From NCBI RefSeq assembly GCF_007753095.1, contig NZ_CP036348.1, positions 4,689,411 through 4,753,410 of the forward strand: a stretch of DNA of 64,000 nt, in the 5' to 3' direction. Positions within the stretch are counted from its first letter, which is position 1. Each line of letters starts with the position of its first letter. Positions 37,501 to 46,027 of the stretch are shown here, one piece after another. The DNA comes from Rosistilla carotiformis. GTDB taxonomy: Bacteria; Planctomycetota; Planctomycetia; Pirellulales; Pirellulaceae. Under the pieces are notes generated by a model, which worked only from the letters and a program-made list of their open reading frames with translations, ran no database searches and was not told the DNA's origin. The translations under genes were made by a program, and so were the position numbers.

Positions 37501-39402
37501 CTAATCGACTTGCTTGCCATTGAGATTCGGTTTTTCAGCGATCGAGTGGATCTGATCCATCAGCTCGGTCACGCTAAACGGCTTGCCTTTGACCTTGTTG
37601 AAGCCGATGCAATCGACCAAGTACTTCGCACGCAACAACATCCGCAGCTGACCCGAATTCAATTCAGGAACCAGGACTTTCCGGAACGATCGCATCAGAT
37701 CGCCCAAGTTCCGGGGCATTGGATTCATGTAACGGATGTGAGCGTGCGATACGCTCAACCCTTCGCGCTGGCAACGATCGATCGCCGTGTGGCAAGACCC
37801 GTAGGTTCCGCCCCAGCTGATCACCAAAACATCACCCGATTCTTCGCCGAAGACTTCTTGCAGCGGGATGTCGTTGGCGATCCCTTCGATCTTTGCAGCC
37901 CGTTTGTCGGTCATCAATTGATGGTTGTCGGGGTCATAGCTGACGGCGCCGCTACCATCTGCCTTTTCCAGACCGCCCACGCGGTGCATCAGTCCGGCCG
38001 TTCCGGGAATCGCCCACGGACGCGCCAGGTTTTCATTGCGAGCGTACGGCATGAAGGGTGCGTCCCCTTCGGCCGCATCCGGCGGATGGGTGACCACGAT
38101 CGGTTCCATCTGATTCGCGTCAGGCACTTTCCACGGCTCGCTACCGTTGGCGATGTAGCCATCGGACAACAGGATCACGGGAGTCATGAATTTCACTGCG
38201 ATCCGCCAAGCTTCTTGCGCCGCATCGAAGCAGTCGCCAGGGCTTTGAGCCGCGATCACTGGCAGCGGCGATTCACCATTGCGGTTGAACATCGCTTGCA
38301 ACAGATCGCTCTGTTCGGTCTTGGTCGGCAACCCGGTGCTGGGTCCGCCGCGTTGCACGTTGATCACGATCAACGGCAGTTCCAAGATGAAGCCCAAGCC
38401 CATCGCTTCGGCTTTCAGCGCGATTCCCGGTCCGCTACTGGCGGTCACGGCCATCGCACCACCAAACGCAGCACCGATCGCAGCACAGCAGGCCGAGATC
38501 TCGTCTTCGGCTTGGAATGTACGCACTCCAAAATGCTTGTATCGGCTCAGTTCATGCAGGATGTCGCTGGCGGGCGTGATCGGATAGCCGCTGTAAAAGA
38601 CGTCCTTGCCGCTGCGTTTTCCAGCCGCCAACAAGCCCCAAGCCAAAGCCTGGTTGCCCATCATGTTTTTGTAGGTTCCCGGCTTCAGTTTGGCCGGTGC
38701 AACGCGGTAAGTGATCCCGAAGGTTTCGGTCGTTTCGCCGAACGCCCAGCCCGCGCGAAGCGACTTCTCGTTCGCAGCGGCAACGTCGGGCAACTTCTTG
38801 CCAAACTTGTTCTCGATAAATCGCAGGGTCGGTTCCAACGAACGCCCAAACAACCAATACACCAACCCCATCGCAAAGAAGTTCTTGCAACGGTCGGCTT
38901 CTTTCATGCCCAGCCCAAGTTCCTTGACCGCATCGCGAGTCAACTTGGTCATCGGCACTTTGAAGACGCGGTAGCGATCTTCGATTTCCTCAGTCACGGG
39001 ATCTTCGGTCAACGCAGCCAACTTCAACGACTTCGCATCGAAGCCGTCTTCGTTGACGATCAACAGTCCACCGCGGCGGAGATCGGCAATGTTGGTGACC
39101 ATCGCGGCGGGGTTCATCACCACCAACGCATCCAACGTATCGCCGGGAGTGAAAATTTCCGAATTGGCGAATTGAACCTGGAACCCGCTGACGCCGGCTC
39201 GCGTACCACGCGGGGCACGAATTTCGGCGGGGAAATCGGGAAACGTCGCGACGTCGTTACCCAGCAGCGCGCTGGTGTTGGTCAATTGAGTGCCCAGCAA
39301 TTGCATGCCGTCACCCGAATCGCCAGCTAGGCGAACCGTGATTCCATCGACCTCGGAAATTTCCTTGTCAGCAATCAGCTGACCTTCAGGTTGTACCGAC
39401 AT
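37501..39402 (-). CDS. korA: 2-oxoacid:ferredoxin oxidoreductase, fused gamma-alpha subunit
   Basis: A 633-residue protein that joins the gamma domain (about residues 1-200; VRLAGDSGDGMQLLGTQLTN near the start) to the alpha domain (from about 235). In the alpha part KDVFYSGYPITPASDILHEL, QAEDEISACCAAIGAAFGGA and VTASSGPGIALKAEAMGLGF are the family's pyrimidine-binding elements; INVQRGGPSTGLPTKTEQSD follows. This gamma-alpha fusion is standard for KorA of aerobes and many other bacteria. Together with korB just downstream it would feed electrons to ferredoxin from the TCA cycle. The start ATG at 39402 gives a normal length. Confidence 0.95.
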   Translation of the reverse strand: MSVQPEGQLIADKEISEVDGITVRLAGDSGDGMQLLGTQLTNTSALLGNDVATFPDFPAEIRAPRGTRAGVSGFQVQFANSEIFTPGDTLDALVVMNPAAMVTNIADLRRGGLLIVNEDGFDAKSLKLAALTEDPVTEEIEDRYRVFKVPMTKLTRDAVKELGLGMKEADRCKNFFAMGLVYWLFGRSLEPTLRFIENKFGKKLPDVAAANEKSLRAGWAFGETTETFGITYRVAPAKLKPGTYKNMMGNQALAWGLLAAGKRSGKDVFYSGYPITPASDILHELSRYKHFGVRTFQAEDEISACCAAIGAAFGGAMAVTASSGPGIALKAEAMGLGFILELPLIVINVQRGGPSTGLPTKTEQSDLLQAMFNRNGESPLPVIAAQSPGDCFDAAQEAWRIAVKFMTPVILLSDGYIANGSEPWKVPDANQMEPIVVTHPPDAAEGDAPFMPYARNENLARPWAIPGTAGLMHRVGGLEKADGSGAVSYDPDNHQLMTDKRAAKIEGIANDIPLQEVFGEESGDVLVISWGGTYGSCHTAIDRCQREGLSVSHAHIRYMNPMPRNLGDLMRSFRKVLVPELNSGQLRMLLRAKYLVDCIGFNKVKGKPFSVTELMDQIHSIAEKPNLNGKQVD

Positions 39403-39746
39403 GAGAGCCTATCGTCCTGCGTGGATGCAAAGGTGAGTCTGTAGGGGTTGTATCGAAAAAACGGGCGGGCGGAAGTAAAGCAAATTTCAGAAATCGCCGA
39501 CTTGATTCGGCTCTTTTCCGCCAAAAGCAATCACATTCTATGCCGGATGCAGCGTTTCCGGCAAATGGGTAAGAGATCCGGCCTGCGATTTTTTAGCGGG
39601 AATGATTGCGCAACAGCCTGCGAATGGACCTCGCCAACAGTCACTAAGACGCCCCTAAGCCGCCTAGGTTCGCTGTCCGGGACGCCTACCGTGCGACAAT
39701 CTTGCACGGTCGGCGTGGAAGCTGGCCTTCGATGCCAGTCGAGAAA
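39403..39746. other. Spacer with a 13-bp hairpin
   Basis: About 345 bases between korA and the aldehyde-dehydrogenase gene. An imperfect hairpin lies at 39682-39716 (ACGCCTACCGTGC, loop ACAATCTT, GCACGGTCGGCGT, one mismatch). It sits 31 bases after the dehydrogenase stop on the minus strand, so it may help end that transcript, though no T-run follows. Confidence 0.5.
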
Positions 39747-41189
39747 TTAACCCTGCGCCGCGGCAACCGGGGTCTCAGCAACCTGGTATGCACGCGATCG
39801 GTAAAGGAAATCGATGATGTTTCCTTCGTGCGGTTGCAGCCAATTCAGGCGGTTTGTCGCGATCGGGCCGATGTTCAAGCGATCGATATCGGTGCTGTCC
39901 CCCGCTTGGCGGATCAGATCCTCGTTGTTGGTGATCACGGTGCCAACCAAAGTTGGCCCGATTCGACGCAACATGTCGGCTTGAGGGCATTGGACGACGC
40001 TGACGAACGGGAACATGTATTCCTTTGCCGCAACGCCGCGATCGGGGGAATCGGCGTGCACGACCATCGGTCGCAGGTAGGCACAGCGCTCTTTTTCGAT
40101 CAGTTTATCACCGTATTCGGCCGTCAGATCGGTGACGCCCGCTTCTTGGAGATCCTGTTCCACCATCGCCCAGGTTCCGAGCGCCATCTGCTTCATCGTG
40201 AACGCAGCCAATTCGGCGGTTGGGTCGGATGGCGGTTTAACGTCGATGGGGCCGATCCGCTTGGCGATCGCTTCGCCGATCTCGCGGGTGTGGCGACTGG
40301 CCCAGATGCCCGAGCAGTTGATACAGCTGCGGCCCGAGTTGATCGCGACGCTTTCGACCATCATGTCCAGATAATCTTCCCACTGGTCGACGACATCGTC
40401 TCCCAGGATGATCTTCGAGAATCCGGGGCCGTGGGCTTGGACGCGAGGGTTGTCGGCGTATTGAGCGAGCGTTTGCGCACTGCCGAAGACCATCGATCGC
40501 GAGCATTTCGCCAACAGCGCGCCGCCAGCGTCGTGTCCGCCGGGGTACAGCGAAAACGCTTCGGCTGGAACACCCGCTTCGATAAATGCGGCGACCATGC
40601 GATACGGAGTCCACGGTTCTTGCGAACCGGGCTTCAGCGCCAGGCCGACCTGCAATGCGACCGCGGGCAACCACAACGTGTGCACGCCGGGCGAATTGTT
40701 GGGCAACACGGCCCCGAGGATTGGAGTCGTCGCTTGGTAGCTGACGATCACGCCGCGACCCTCTTCGCCGTAGCCGCGGGCAAAGATGTTGCGATCCAAT
40801 CCGCGGGTGAGCGCGTCGAGGATCTTGTCCATGTTGGCCAAACAGAACGAATTCTTCTTCAGGTTGGCGCGACACATGTGTTCGGGCAAACCGGTACTGG
40901 CCGATTGCTGGTGCACGAACTGGTCGACGGTCTGCGTCGAATCGCCCATCGGCAACTCGGCGTTCTCGAACAACTCAGCCGCTTTCTTGCACATCCCCAT
41001 CAATTCATCGGTGGGGATTTTTCGCAGCGCGTCGCGCGCGTTCTGCGATTTTCGCAAATCGCGTTGCACGATCCCGCCACCGACCTGGTTGACCATTGCG
41101 ATCGGTTCGCCGGTGTTGAAGTGAACGACTTCTTGCTTTTCGAGCGATTCGTAAGGTTTTCCCCAACGCAGAGCGGGCAATTGTAACAT
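39747..41189 (-). CDS. LuxC-like acyl reductase/aldehyde dehydrogenase
   Basis: A 480-residue aldehyde-dehydrogenase superfamily protein starting MLQLPALRWGKPYESLEKQE. PILGAVLPNNSPGVHTLWLP (cofactor region), ALKPGSQEPWTPYRMVAAF and SINSGRSC-like active-site text INSGRSCINCSGIWASR (nucleophilic Cys) are visible. The later part has PTLVGTVITNNEDLIRQ. The pattern resembles LuxC-type fatty acyl-CoA reductases and related dehydrogenases more than NAD-linked ALDHs. The start at 41189 is set by the conserved beginning; the longer frame to 41393 overlaps the next gene. It is immediately downstream of the LuxE-like gene, with 74 bases between them. Confidence 0.8.
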   Translation of the reverse strand: MLQLPALRWGKPYESLEKQEVVHFNTGEPIAMVNQVGGGIVQRDLRKSQNARDALRKIPTDELMGMCKKAAELFENAELPMGDSTQTVDQFVHQQSASTGLPEHMCRANLKKNSFCLANMDKILDALTRGLDRNIFARGYGEEGRGVIVSYQATTPILGAVLPNNSPGVHTLWLPAVALQVGLALKPGSQEPWTPYRMVAAFIEAGVPAEAFSLYPGGHDAGGALLAKCSRSMVFGSAQTLAQYADNPRVQAHGPGFSKIILGDDVVDQWEDYLDMMVESVAINSGRSCINCSGIWASRHTREIGEAIAKRIGPIDVKPPSDPTAELAAFTMKQMALGTWAMVEQDLQEAGVTDLTAEYGDKLIEKERCAYLRPMVVHADSPDRGVAAKEYMFPFVSVVQCPQADMLRRIGPTLVGTVITNNEDLIRQAGDSTDIDRLNIGPIATNRLNWLQPHEGNIIDFLYRSRAYQVAETPVAAAQG

Positions 41190-41262
41190 GGTTTTCTCGC
41201 AGGCTGCCGATTCGTGCGCCTCCGCAAACCGGAGGCGTAAGGAGATGGAAAGGTTCTTCGAC

Positions 41263-42369
41263 TTAGTAAACGCCGACGGTCGTCGACGATGCCAATTCGT
41301 GGAACGGACGCACGCCGCTGACACCGTCCCAAGGGAACTTGTCGAACGGAGCTTCGCGTTCGCCTTCGTCCCGTTCCAGGAAACCGGGCACAAAGAACTC
41401 TTTCGTCAATGTATACAACTTCACGCGTCCGGTGCCCCCCATGCCGACGACCTGCGTGTGATCTTCGAACTCAACGACTTCGGTCGCCGCGCGCGGTTGC
41501 GGCGCGTAGTAGCTGATCTTGTACTGGTCGGCCGCGGTGATCGGCTTGCTGCAAGCCAGTCCCATCAGCGTGTTGCCGTAAGTTGGCGTCATGAAGACGC
41601 CTCCCTCTTCGGGCGAACCGCCTAACAATTCCTCGACCGCGTACCGCGTCCACTGTGGCGTGAACTCGGTGCCGCCGGAGAAGATCCCCTTGATGCCCAT
41701 TTCTTGGATGCTGCTGCCGCGTTCTTCCAACGCATCGCCTAACGACTCCAACAACTTGGGCGTCGTGAACATGCACTTGATGTCGTGACCCGCGGTCAAG
41801 ATCGTGATCGCCTGGTCGATGCAGTGCTTTTTGTACTCTTCCAGATGTTCCATCCAGCCTTTTTTGATCAGCTTGACGACCCAACGTGGATCGAGATCGA
41901 CGCAGAAGCAGATCCCGCCGCGATGCTGTGCCAAGTGCTCGACAGCCAACCGCAAGCGTCGCGGACCGCTTGGGCCCAACATCAACCAGTTCGCTCCCTT
42001 GGGGAAATGCTCCTCGGGCAGCGTGTCGCTGAACATTTCGTAATCGATCCAGTGATCGCGCATCACAACACGACTCTTGGGGACGCCGGTTGTGCCACCG
42101 GTCTCAAAGACGTAGACCGGTTCGTTTTCGTAACCCTTGGGAACCCAACGGCGTACCGGACCGCCACGCAACCAATCGTCTTCAAAGAGAGGGAACTTCT
42201 TCAGATCGTCGAAACACTTCACTTCGGTCAACGGATCAAAATTCAGCTCGCTCTTCTTCTCCAACCAAAACGGGCTTCCAGTCGATTCGTGGAAGTGCCA
42301 CTGAACGATCTCATGCGTGTGAGCGTCCAGCTTCGCTTTGGCCTCGGCAATGGCTGTATCTAAACTCAT
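41263..42369 (-). CDS. LuxE-like acyl-activating enzyme
   Basis: A 368-residue member of the adenylate-forming superfamily. VYVFETGGTTGVPKSRVVMR is the nucleotide-binding P-loop-like motif. GGTEFTPQWTRYAVEEL and VFMTPTYGNTLMGLACSKPI cover the later ATP-binding part. It is shorter than canonical acyl-CoA synthetases and lacks the usual C-terminal subdomain length, which resembles LuxE acyl-protein synthetases and PaaK-related proteins. With the reductase gene downstream on the same strand it would form a fatty-acid-reductase-like pair that makes an aldehyde. The acyl substrate is unknown. No luxA/luxB-like genes are present. Confidence 0.78.
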   Translation of the reverse strand: MSLDTAIAEAKAKLDAHTHEIVQWHFHESTGSPFWLEKKSELNFDPLTEVKCFDDLKKFPLFEDDWLRGGPVRRWVPKGYENEPVYVFETGGTTGVPKSRVVMRDHWIDYEMFSDTLPEEHFPKGANWLMLGPSGPRRLRLAVEHLAQHRGGICFCVDLDPRWVVKLIKKGWMEHLEEYKKHCIDQAITILTAGHDIKCMFTTPKLLESLGDALEERGSSIQEMGIKGIFSGGTEFTPQWTRYAVEELLGGSPEEGGVFMTPTYGNTLMGLACSKPITAADQYKISYYAPQPRAATEVVEFEDHTQVVGMGGTGRVKLYTLTKEFFVPGFLERDEGEREAPFDKFPWDGVSGVRPFHELASSTTVGVY

Positions 42370-42599
42370 ATTCGATCAAATCCGTGAAGAAGGGACAGGT
42401 GAGACGATTTCAACGAGGTGTCGGTCGAGCAACAAATCTTGGCGGACGAACCAACGCGACGCAAGCAGATCGCAGGTGGGAACCGACATTGGGGGTCCGC
42501 GAATCGATAGCCCCAAGATTGCCTGGTTTTGTCGATCCCCGAAGTTAACGCAGCCGACGGTAGCTGGCAAGTTCCGAAGGATTATTGTCGTAGGGCAAG

Positions 42600-42628
42600 A
42601 CAAAAAAAGCGGCCATCAAAGTGGCCGC
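42600..42628 (-). terminator. Intrinsic terminator, distal
   Basis: On the minus strand GCGGCCA, a 6-base loop and TGGCCGC form a perfect 7-bp GC-rich stem, and TTTTTTT follows. It ends transcripts from the Gly-rich protein gene (stop at 42764). Confidence 0.88.
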
Positions 42629-42650
42629 GGTGGGAGTCGTTTCGATAGGG

Positions 42651-42679
42651 CAAAATGAAACGCCCCACGAACGGGGCGT
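42651..42679 (-). terminator. Intrinsic terminator, proximal
   Basis: ACGCCCC and GGGGCGT pair around a 6-base loop, followed on the minus strand by TTTCATTTT. It lies 85 bases after the Gly-rich protein's stop and 31 bases before the second terminator, giving a tandem pair. Confidence 0.75.
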
Positions 42680-42763
42680 CTCGAGTTTGCAGGGGCATCC
42701 CGCGATGCCGGACAAACCTTTGTCGATCCGGTGCTCACGGCGAACGATGCCCGATTGCACAGC

Positions 42764-43933
42764 CTATGGGCTCGCAGGGCTCGCGACGTTATCGCTGTTC
42801 TGAACCGCCAGTGCGGCTGCCGCTAGCCCGATTGCACCAAGCCCTCCCAGGCCACCCGCACCGCCACCGCCACCGCCGCCACCACCGGTGGTGCCTGCTT
42901 GTGCCGAACCTGCAGTGCTTGGGCTGGGCCCCATTTGGGCAGCGTTGGGATCGACTGGCCATCCGAATTCGTCCAACACGACGCCTTCACCAACCTCTTC
43001 CAGTTCGCCCTTCTCGTCGCGTTGCAATTCATCTTCCAATTGGTCGACGGCAAAGCCAGGGACGACTTCCACGTTCAGTTCCGTTTCGCCAACCGCAGCG
43101 GCGTGAAACGAAACGAATCGCACTGCGTCAGCCGATCGCGATGCCGTGGTCGGAACGGTCAACTCAAAGCCAACGACAGCAAAACCCGATTCCCCTGCGG
43201 CAACCAACCCGTACGATCCGGGAGTCAGCTTGGGAATCGTAAACCCACCGTCGCTGTCAACGGTCGCCATCGCAACCGATTTGTCCCCTTGGACGACGAT
43301 CACGTTCATGTTCTGCAGCGGTTGCGCCTTGCCATCTTTGCCGACGGGCAATGCCAAGCGACCGGTAACCGAACCGGCTGCGTTGGCGAACACCTGTCCT
43401 TCGCCGGTGGGCTTGCGATTGGCAATCGGATCGGCGTCGAATTGGTGAACCGAGTAAGGCAGTGCCGATTGCAACGGGATGTAGCTGCGGACACGTTGCA
43501 TGACAAACGCGCTGCTGGTGCGAGCGGCCAAAACTTGCAACGGACCCGATGCCCCTTCATCGCTGGCGGGCAGAACATGCACCACGTACGACGCCGTCAC
43601 GCTGCTGCTGTGAACCACCAACGCGTAGGTTCCGGTTGGCACGTTTTGAATCGTAAAGCTCCCCTCCAAGGTCGCCTTGCCACGCAGCGTTGCCGCCCCT
43701 TCACCGACGCCCAACGGAACCAAAGCGATCCGCGCCAGGTCGGCACGTCGCAGGCCACCTGCCGCAGGCACATCGATCTGGCCATGAACCGCCCCGGTGG
43801 AATCGACGTGCACCCACTGCTGGGCCAGCGACGAATCGATGCCCTGATACTGAATCCCAGCATCGTTCTGAGCGCTCGCGATGGAGCCACACAGAAACAG
43901 GAGCGAACAGGCAAATACTCTCAAATTAGTCAT
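42764..43933 (-). CDS. Exported protein with carboxypeptidase-regulatory-like repeats and Gly-rich tail
   Basis: A 389-residue protein. The signal peptide is VFACSLLFLCGSIASAQ. Two beta-sandwich units resembling carboxypeptidase regulatory domains are suggested by GKATLEGSFTIQNVPTGTYA, LVVHSSSVTASYVVHVL and, later, DSDGGFTIPKLTPGSYGLVA. The C-terminal 45 residues contain a run of nine glycines, then GAGGLGGLGAIGLAAAALAV, which looks like a hydrophobic glycine-zipper membrane segment, and a short acidic end. The start at 43933 was chosen for the signal peptide and the AAGGGA at a suitable distance. The function is unknown; exported, possibly anchored. Confidence 0.72.
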   Translation of the reverse strand: MTNLRVFACSLLFLCGSIASAQNDAGIQYQGIDSSLAQQWVHVDSTGAVHGQIDVPAAGGLRRADLARIALVPLGVGEGAATLRGKATLEGSFTIQNVPTGTYALVVHSSSVTASYVVHVLPASDEGASGPLQVLAARTSSAFVMQRVRSYIPLQSALPYSVHQFDADPIANRKPTGEGQVFANAAGSVTGRLALPVGKDGKAQPLQNMNVIVVQGDKSVAMATVDSDGGFTIPKLTPGSYGLVAAGESGFAVVGFELTVPTTASRSADAVRFVSFHAAAVGETELNVEVVPGFAVDQLEDELQRDEKGELEEVGEGVVLDEFGWPVDPNAAQMGPSPSTAGSAQAGTTGGGGGGGGGAGGLGGLGAIGLAAAALAVQNSDNVASPASP

Positions 43934-44189
43934 CAAAGGATCCCTTGCGGCTTCAACATGCTCACACTGGGCAAACTGCGCCCTTTTGGCAATACAGTCG
44001 AGACTATTTCGAGCGAGGTGAAAAATCAATACGATCCTCAAAAATCGACGCAAATTCCACGCGGCCCCGACGGCGACCGCGAATCGGAACCGCAAATCAA
44101 ACGCCAAGGGCTTCCGAACGCCTTATGATAAGATCGTCGATCCGCCGCGGCGGACCTGCGCCCCTTCACAATGGAAATCGTGCGACACG

Positions 44190-45122
44190 ATGAGCAATCA
44201 AGAGCTGGCAGACTGGCACGACGACCATTCTTTTGGGCAGGACCAAAAGAAGCCTGGGGAATCGCGGACCATCGTGGTGATTGCGATCACCTTGGCGATG
44301 ATGGTGATCGAGATCATCGCCGGCCAGGTCTATGATTCGATGGCCCTGTTGGCCGACGGTTTGCACATGGCGTCGCACGCCGCTGCGTTGACGATCTCCG
44401 TCTTCGCGTACATGTACGCTCGCCGCTACGCCCACGACACCTGGTATAGCTTTGGAACCGGAAAGGTCAACGCACTGGGCGGCTTTGCCGGCGCGTTGCT
44501 GCTGGGGGTTTTCTCACTACTAATGGTTTGGGAAAGTGTCCACCGGCTGATCGACCCTGTGGAAATTTCTTTCAACGAAGCGATCCTCGTCGCGGTGGTC
44601 GGCCTGGTTGTCAACGCGATCTGTGCGCTGGTGCTAGGACACCAACACGATCACGGGCACGGATCGGGTTGCAGTCACAATCATGACCACAATCTGCAAG
44701 CCGCTTACATGCATGTGCTTGCCGACGCGTTGACCAGCGTCCTGGCCATCGCCGCCCTGCTGGCGGGAAAGTTTTTTGGCTGGGCTTTCCTCGATCCTAT
44801 CATAGGAATTGTAGGCGCCGTCGTCGTGGCACGATGGTCGATCAGCCTGATCCGAACCACCAGCGATGTTCTGCTGGACCGCCAGGCAACCGACCCTGTG
44901 TTGGATCGCATCCGGCATGCGATCGAAGACGACGACCACGATGTTGTCGACCTGCACGTTTGGTCGATCGGCCCCGGACTCTACGCAACCGAGATCATTA
45001 TTGTGTCATCCAACCCAGTTTCACCGGGGGAGTTTAAAAAGATGCTTCCCGATGACCTGTCGATCGCGCACGCTGCCGTCGAGGTCCATCACCGGGACGC
45101 GACAACGCAACAGGGAACCTAG
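44190..45122 (+). CDS. Cation diffusion facilitator (DmeF/CzcD type)
   Basis: A 310-residue divalent-metal/proton antiporter, probably exporting Zn, Co or a related cation. It has about six hydrophobic helices (first: IVVIAITLAMMVIEIIAGQV). The metal sites include LLADGLHMASHAAALTISVF (His and Asp pair) and MHVLADALTSVLAIAALLAG. A His-rich loop, GHQHDHGHGSGCSHNHDHN (about residues 150-168), sits between helices 4 and 5 as in DmeF proteins. A C-terminal cytoplasmic domain carries DVVDLHVWSIGPGLYATEII. It is divergent from the Gly-rich protein gene and has no metal regulator beside it. Confidence 0.93.
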   Translation: MSNQELADWHDDHSFGQDQKKPGESRTIVVIAITLAMMVIEIIAGQVYDSMALLADGLHMASHAAALTISVFAYMYARRYAHDTWYSFGTGKVNALGGFAGALLLGVFSLLMVWESVHRLIDPVEISFNEAILVAVVGLVVNAICALVLGHQHDHGHGSGCSHNHDHNLQAAYMHVLADALTSVLAIAALLAGKFFGWAFLDPIIGIVGAVVVARWSISLIRTTSDVLLDRQATDPVLDRIRHAIEDDDHDVVDLHVWSIGPGLYATEIIIVSSNPVSPGEFKKMLPDDLSIAHAAVEVHHRDATTQQGT

Positions 45123-45352
45123 TCCGAATAGGCATTTTAGGGCGGCAGCCGTCCGAAAACATTCTGGATCTATTTTTGTCGTCGCAGCGAGTATACCGCA
45201 GAATCGCAGCATTTTACCCAAGGGAAGCATTCCAACCCGGAAACCGCAACGCCTCACAAGCCCTCTTGACGCCCAAATGGCCCACTAAGGCATATTAACT
45301 TCCGCCACAGCGCGTTTTAGGAAAAACATCCACCATTCAGAAAGCCCCCTCT

Positions 45353-45520
45353 ATGGCAACATCCGATCCCCAGTCGCGTCGGTTTTTCTTTGAATTCCCA
45401 CGCGATTTTCTTAATATTTACCTAGCTTCACTCAATTTTCGCCGGGATCGTGTCTATTTCCCCTTGGGGCAGAAAATGCACCAAACAAAAAACTTGACTC
45501 TGGGAATGAATTATGAATAA
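45353..45520 (+). CDS. Possible small ORF (55 residues), doubtful
   Basis: ATG at 45353 opens a 55-codon frame ending TAA at 45518-45520. The product starts MATSDPQSRRFFFEFPRDFL and is rich in Phe, Asn and Arg. No ribosome-binding site precedes it (CCCCCTCT), and its end overlaps the putative promoter. I cannot tell it from chance. Confidence 0.15.
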   Translation: MATSDPQSRRFFFEFPRDFLNIYLASLNFRRDRVYFPLGQKMHQTKNLTLGMNYE

Positions 45521-45521
45521 T
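45494..45521 (+). promoter_or_regulatory. Sigma70-like promoter
   Basis: TTGACT, 16 bases, AATAAT. The two boxes match the consensus at 5 of 6 positions each. Transcription would start near 45528 and produce a leader of about 165 bases before the small gene at 45692. Confidence 0.5.
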
Positions 45522-45578
45522 GCATCAAGCTTCGATCGATAATCTACGGTCAGCCCCCAACTCCCATTGACACATCTA

Positions 45579-45601
45579 TCTGCCTGTGGGAGGCAGATTT
45601 T
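45579..45601 (+). terminator. Terminator-like hairpin inside the leader
   Basis: TCTGCCT, loop GTGGG, AGGCAGA, then TTTTA. The perfect 7-bp stem and short T-run resemble an intrinsic terminator, yet it lies about 90 bases before the start codon of the next gene and 50 bases after the predicted transcription start. It could be an attenuator or end a small RNA. Confidence 0.55.
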
Positions 45602-45641
45602 AGCGCATCCACGGAAGAACGATGCGATAAGCTATCACGTG

Positions 45642-45675
45642 CCGAAATCAGTGCCGGAGTGCATACTGATCTCGG
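45642..45675 (+). promoter_or_regulatory. Hairpin next to the ribosome-binding site
   Basis: CCGAAATCAGT pairs with ACTGATCTCGG across a 12-base loop (one mismatch). The stem ends directly before GAGAGGA (45677-45683), the ribosome-binding site of the gene at 45692, so it could influence translation initiation. Confidence 0.45.
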
Positions 45676-45691
45676 TGAGAGGACAAGATTA

Positions 45692-45916
45692 ATGACTGTT
45701 TGTAAGAACGTATTTGAAGCCATCCTTCGCTACGGCCACGATGAAGACTTCGTTCCTCAAGACTGGAACGACTTCAAAGAGACCGATGCCCCCGCAGGCT
45801 CGTCCGAAAAGATCGAAGTACTGCGTAAGCGTGTCGAACTGGGCCAACCACTGTGGCACGGATCCGACCGCGTTGATTATAGCGGCCTGACCGGAGCGAT
45901 TCGCCCTCGCGAATAG
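45692..45916 (+). CDS. Small acidic protein, unknown
   Basis: A 74-residue protein starting MTVCKNVFEAILRYGHDEDF and ending SGLTGAIRPRE. It has no signal peptide, membrane segment or known motif. The start at 45692 has GAGAGGA at 45677-45683; an earlier in-frame ATG at 45659 has none. Strong signals surround it: a promoter-like element, a leader with two hairpins, and a bidirectional terminator just after the stop. This makes a real, regulated gene likely although the function is unknown. I have the impression of similar short proteins in other planctomycetes, not checked. Confidence 0.72.
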   Translation: MTVCKNVFEAILRYGHDEDFVPQDWNDFKETDAPAGSSEKIEVLRKRVELGQPLWHGSDRVDYSGLTGAIRPRE

Positions 45917-45969
45917 TTCCACTCGGGAAACACATGTTTTGTGTGATCCCCGCAAGTATATAGGTTACA

Positions 45970-46007
45970 TAAAAACACCCGGTCGAATTCGATCGGGTGT
46001 TTTTTTG
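45970..46007 (+). terminator. Bidirectional intrinsic terminator
   Basis: AACACCCGGTCGAA pairs with TTCGATCGGGTGTT (one G-T mismatch), followed by TTTTTTT on the plus strand and, on the minus strand, by TTTTTATG. It serves both the small protein gene (plus, stop 45916) and the convergent aldehyde dehydrogenase gene (minus, stop 46028). Confidence 0.88.
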
Positions 46008-46027
46008 TTTTCACCCAACGCCCGGGC

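Larger units (their letters stand above)
42370..42763. other. Spacer carrying two minus-strand terminators
   Basis: About 390 bases downstream of the Gly-rich protein gene and upstream of the LuxE-like gene, both on the minus strand. Two strong hairpins with T-runs lie at 42600-42679. The rest, 42370-42599, probably holds the promoter of the LuxE-like/LuxC-like pair. No ORF here has motifs. Confidence 0.55.
45123..45691. other. Long AT-rich spacer with a structured leader
   Basis: About 570 bases with lower GC than the rest. Contents: a possible small ORF (45353-45520), a sigma70-like promoter (45494-45521), a terminator-like hairpin (45579-45601) and a hairpin that abuts the ribosome-binding site of the next gene (45642-45675). 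The first 200 bases show nothing I recognise. Confidence 0.6.

Noticed and set aside
37510-39330. 606-codon plus-strand ORF antisense to korA
   Set aside because: The opposite strand encodes a complete, well-recognised KorA. GC-rich codon use leaves the antisense frame open; the product is His/Gln/Arg-rich with no motif.
39702-41186. 494-codon plus-strand ORF antisense to the LuxC-like gene
   Set aside because: Shadow of the aldehyde dehydrogenase gene with biased composition.
42899-44128. 409-codon plus-strand ORF antisense to the Gly-rich protein
   Set aside because: The minus-strand protein has a signal peptide, ordered repeats and two downstream terminators; the plus frame has none.
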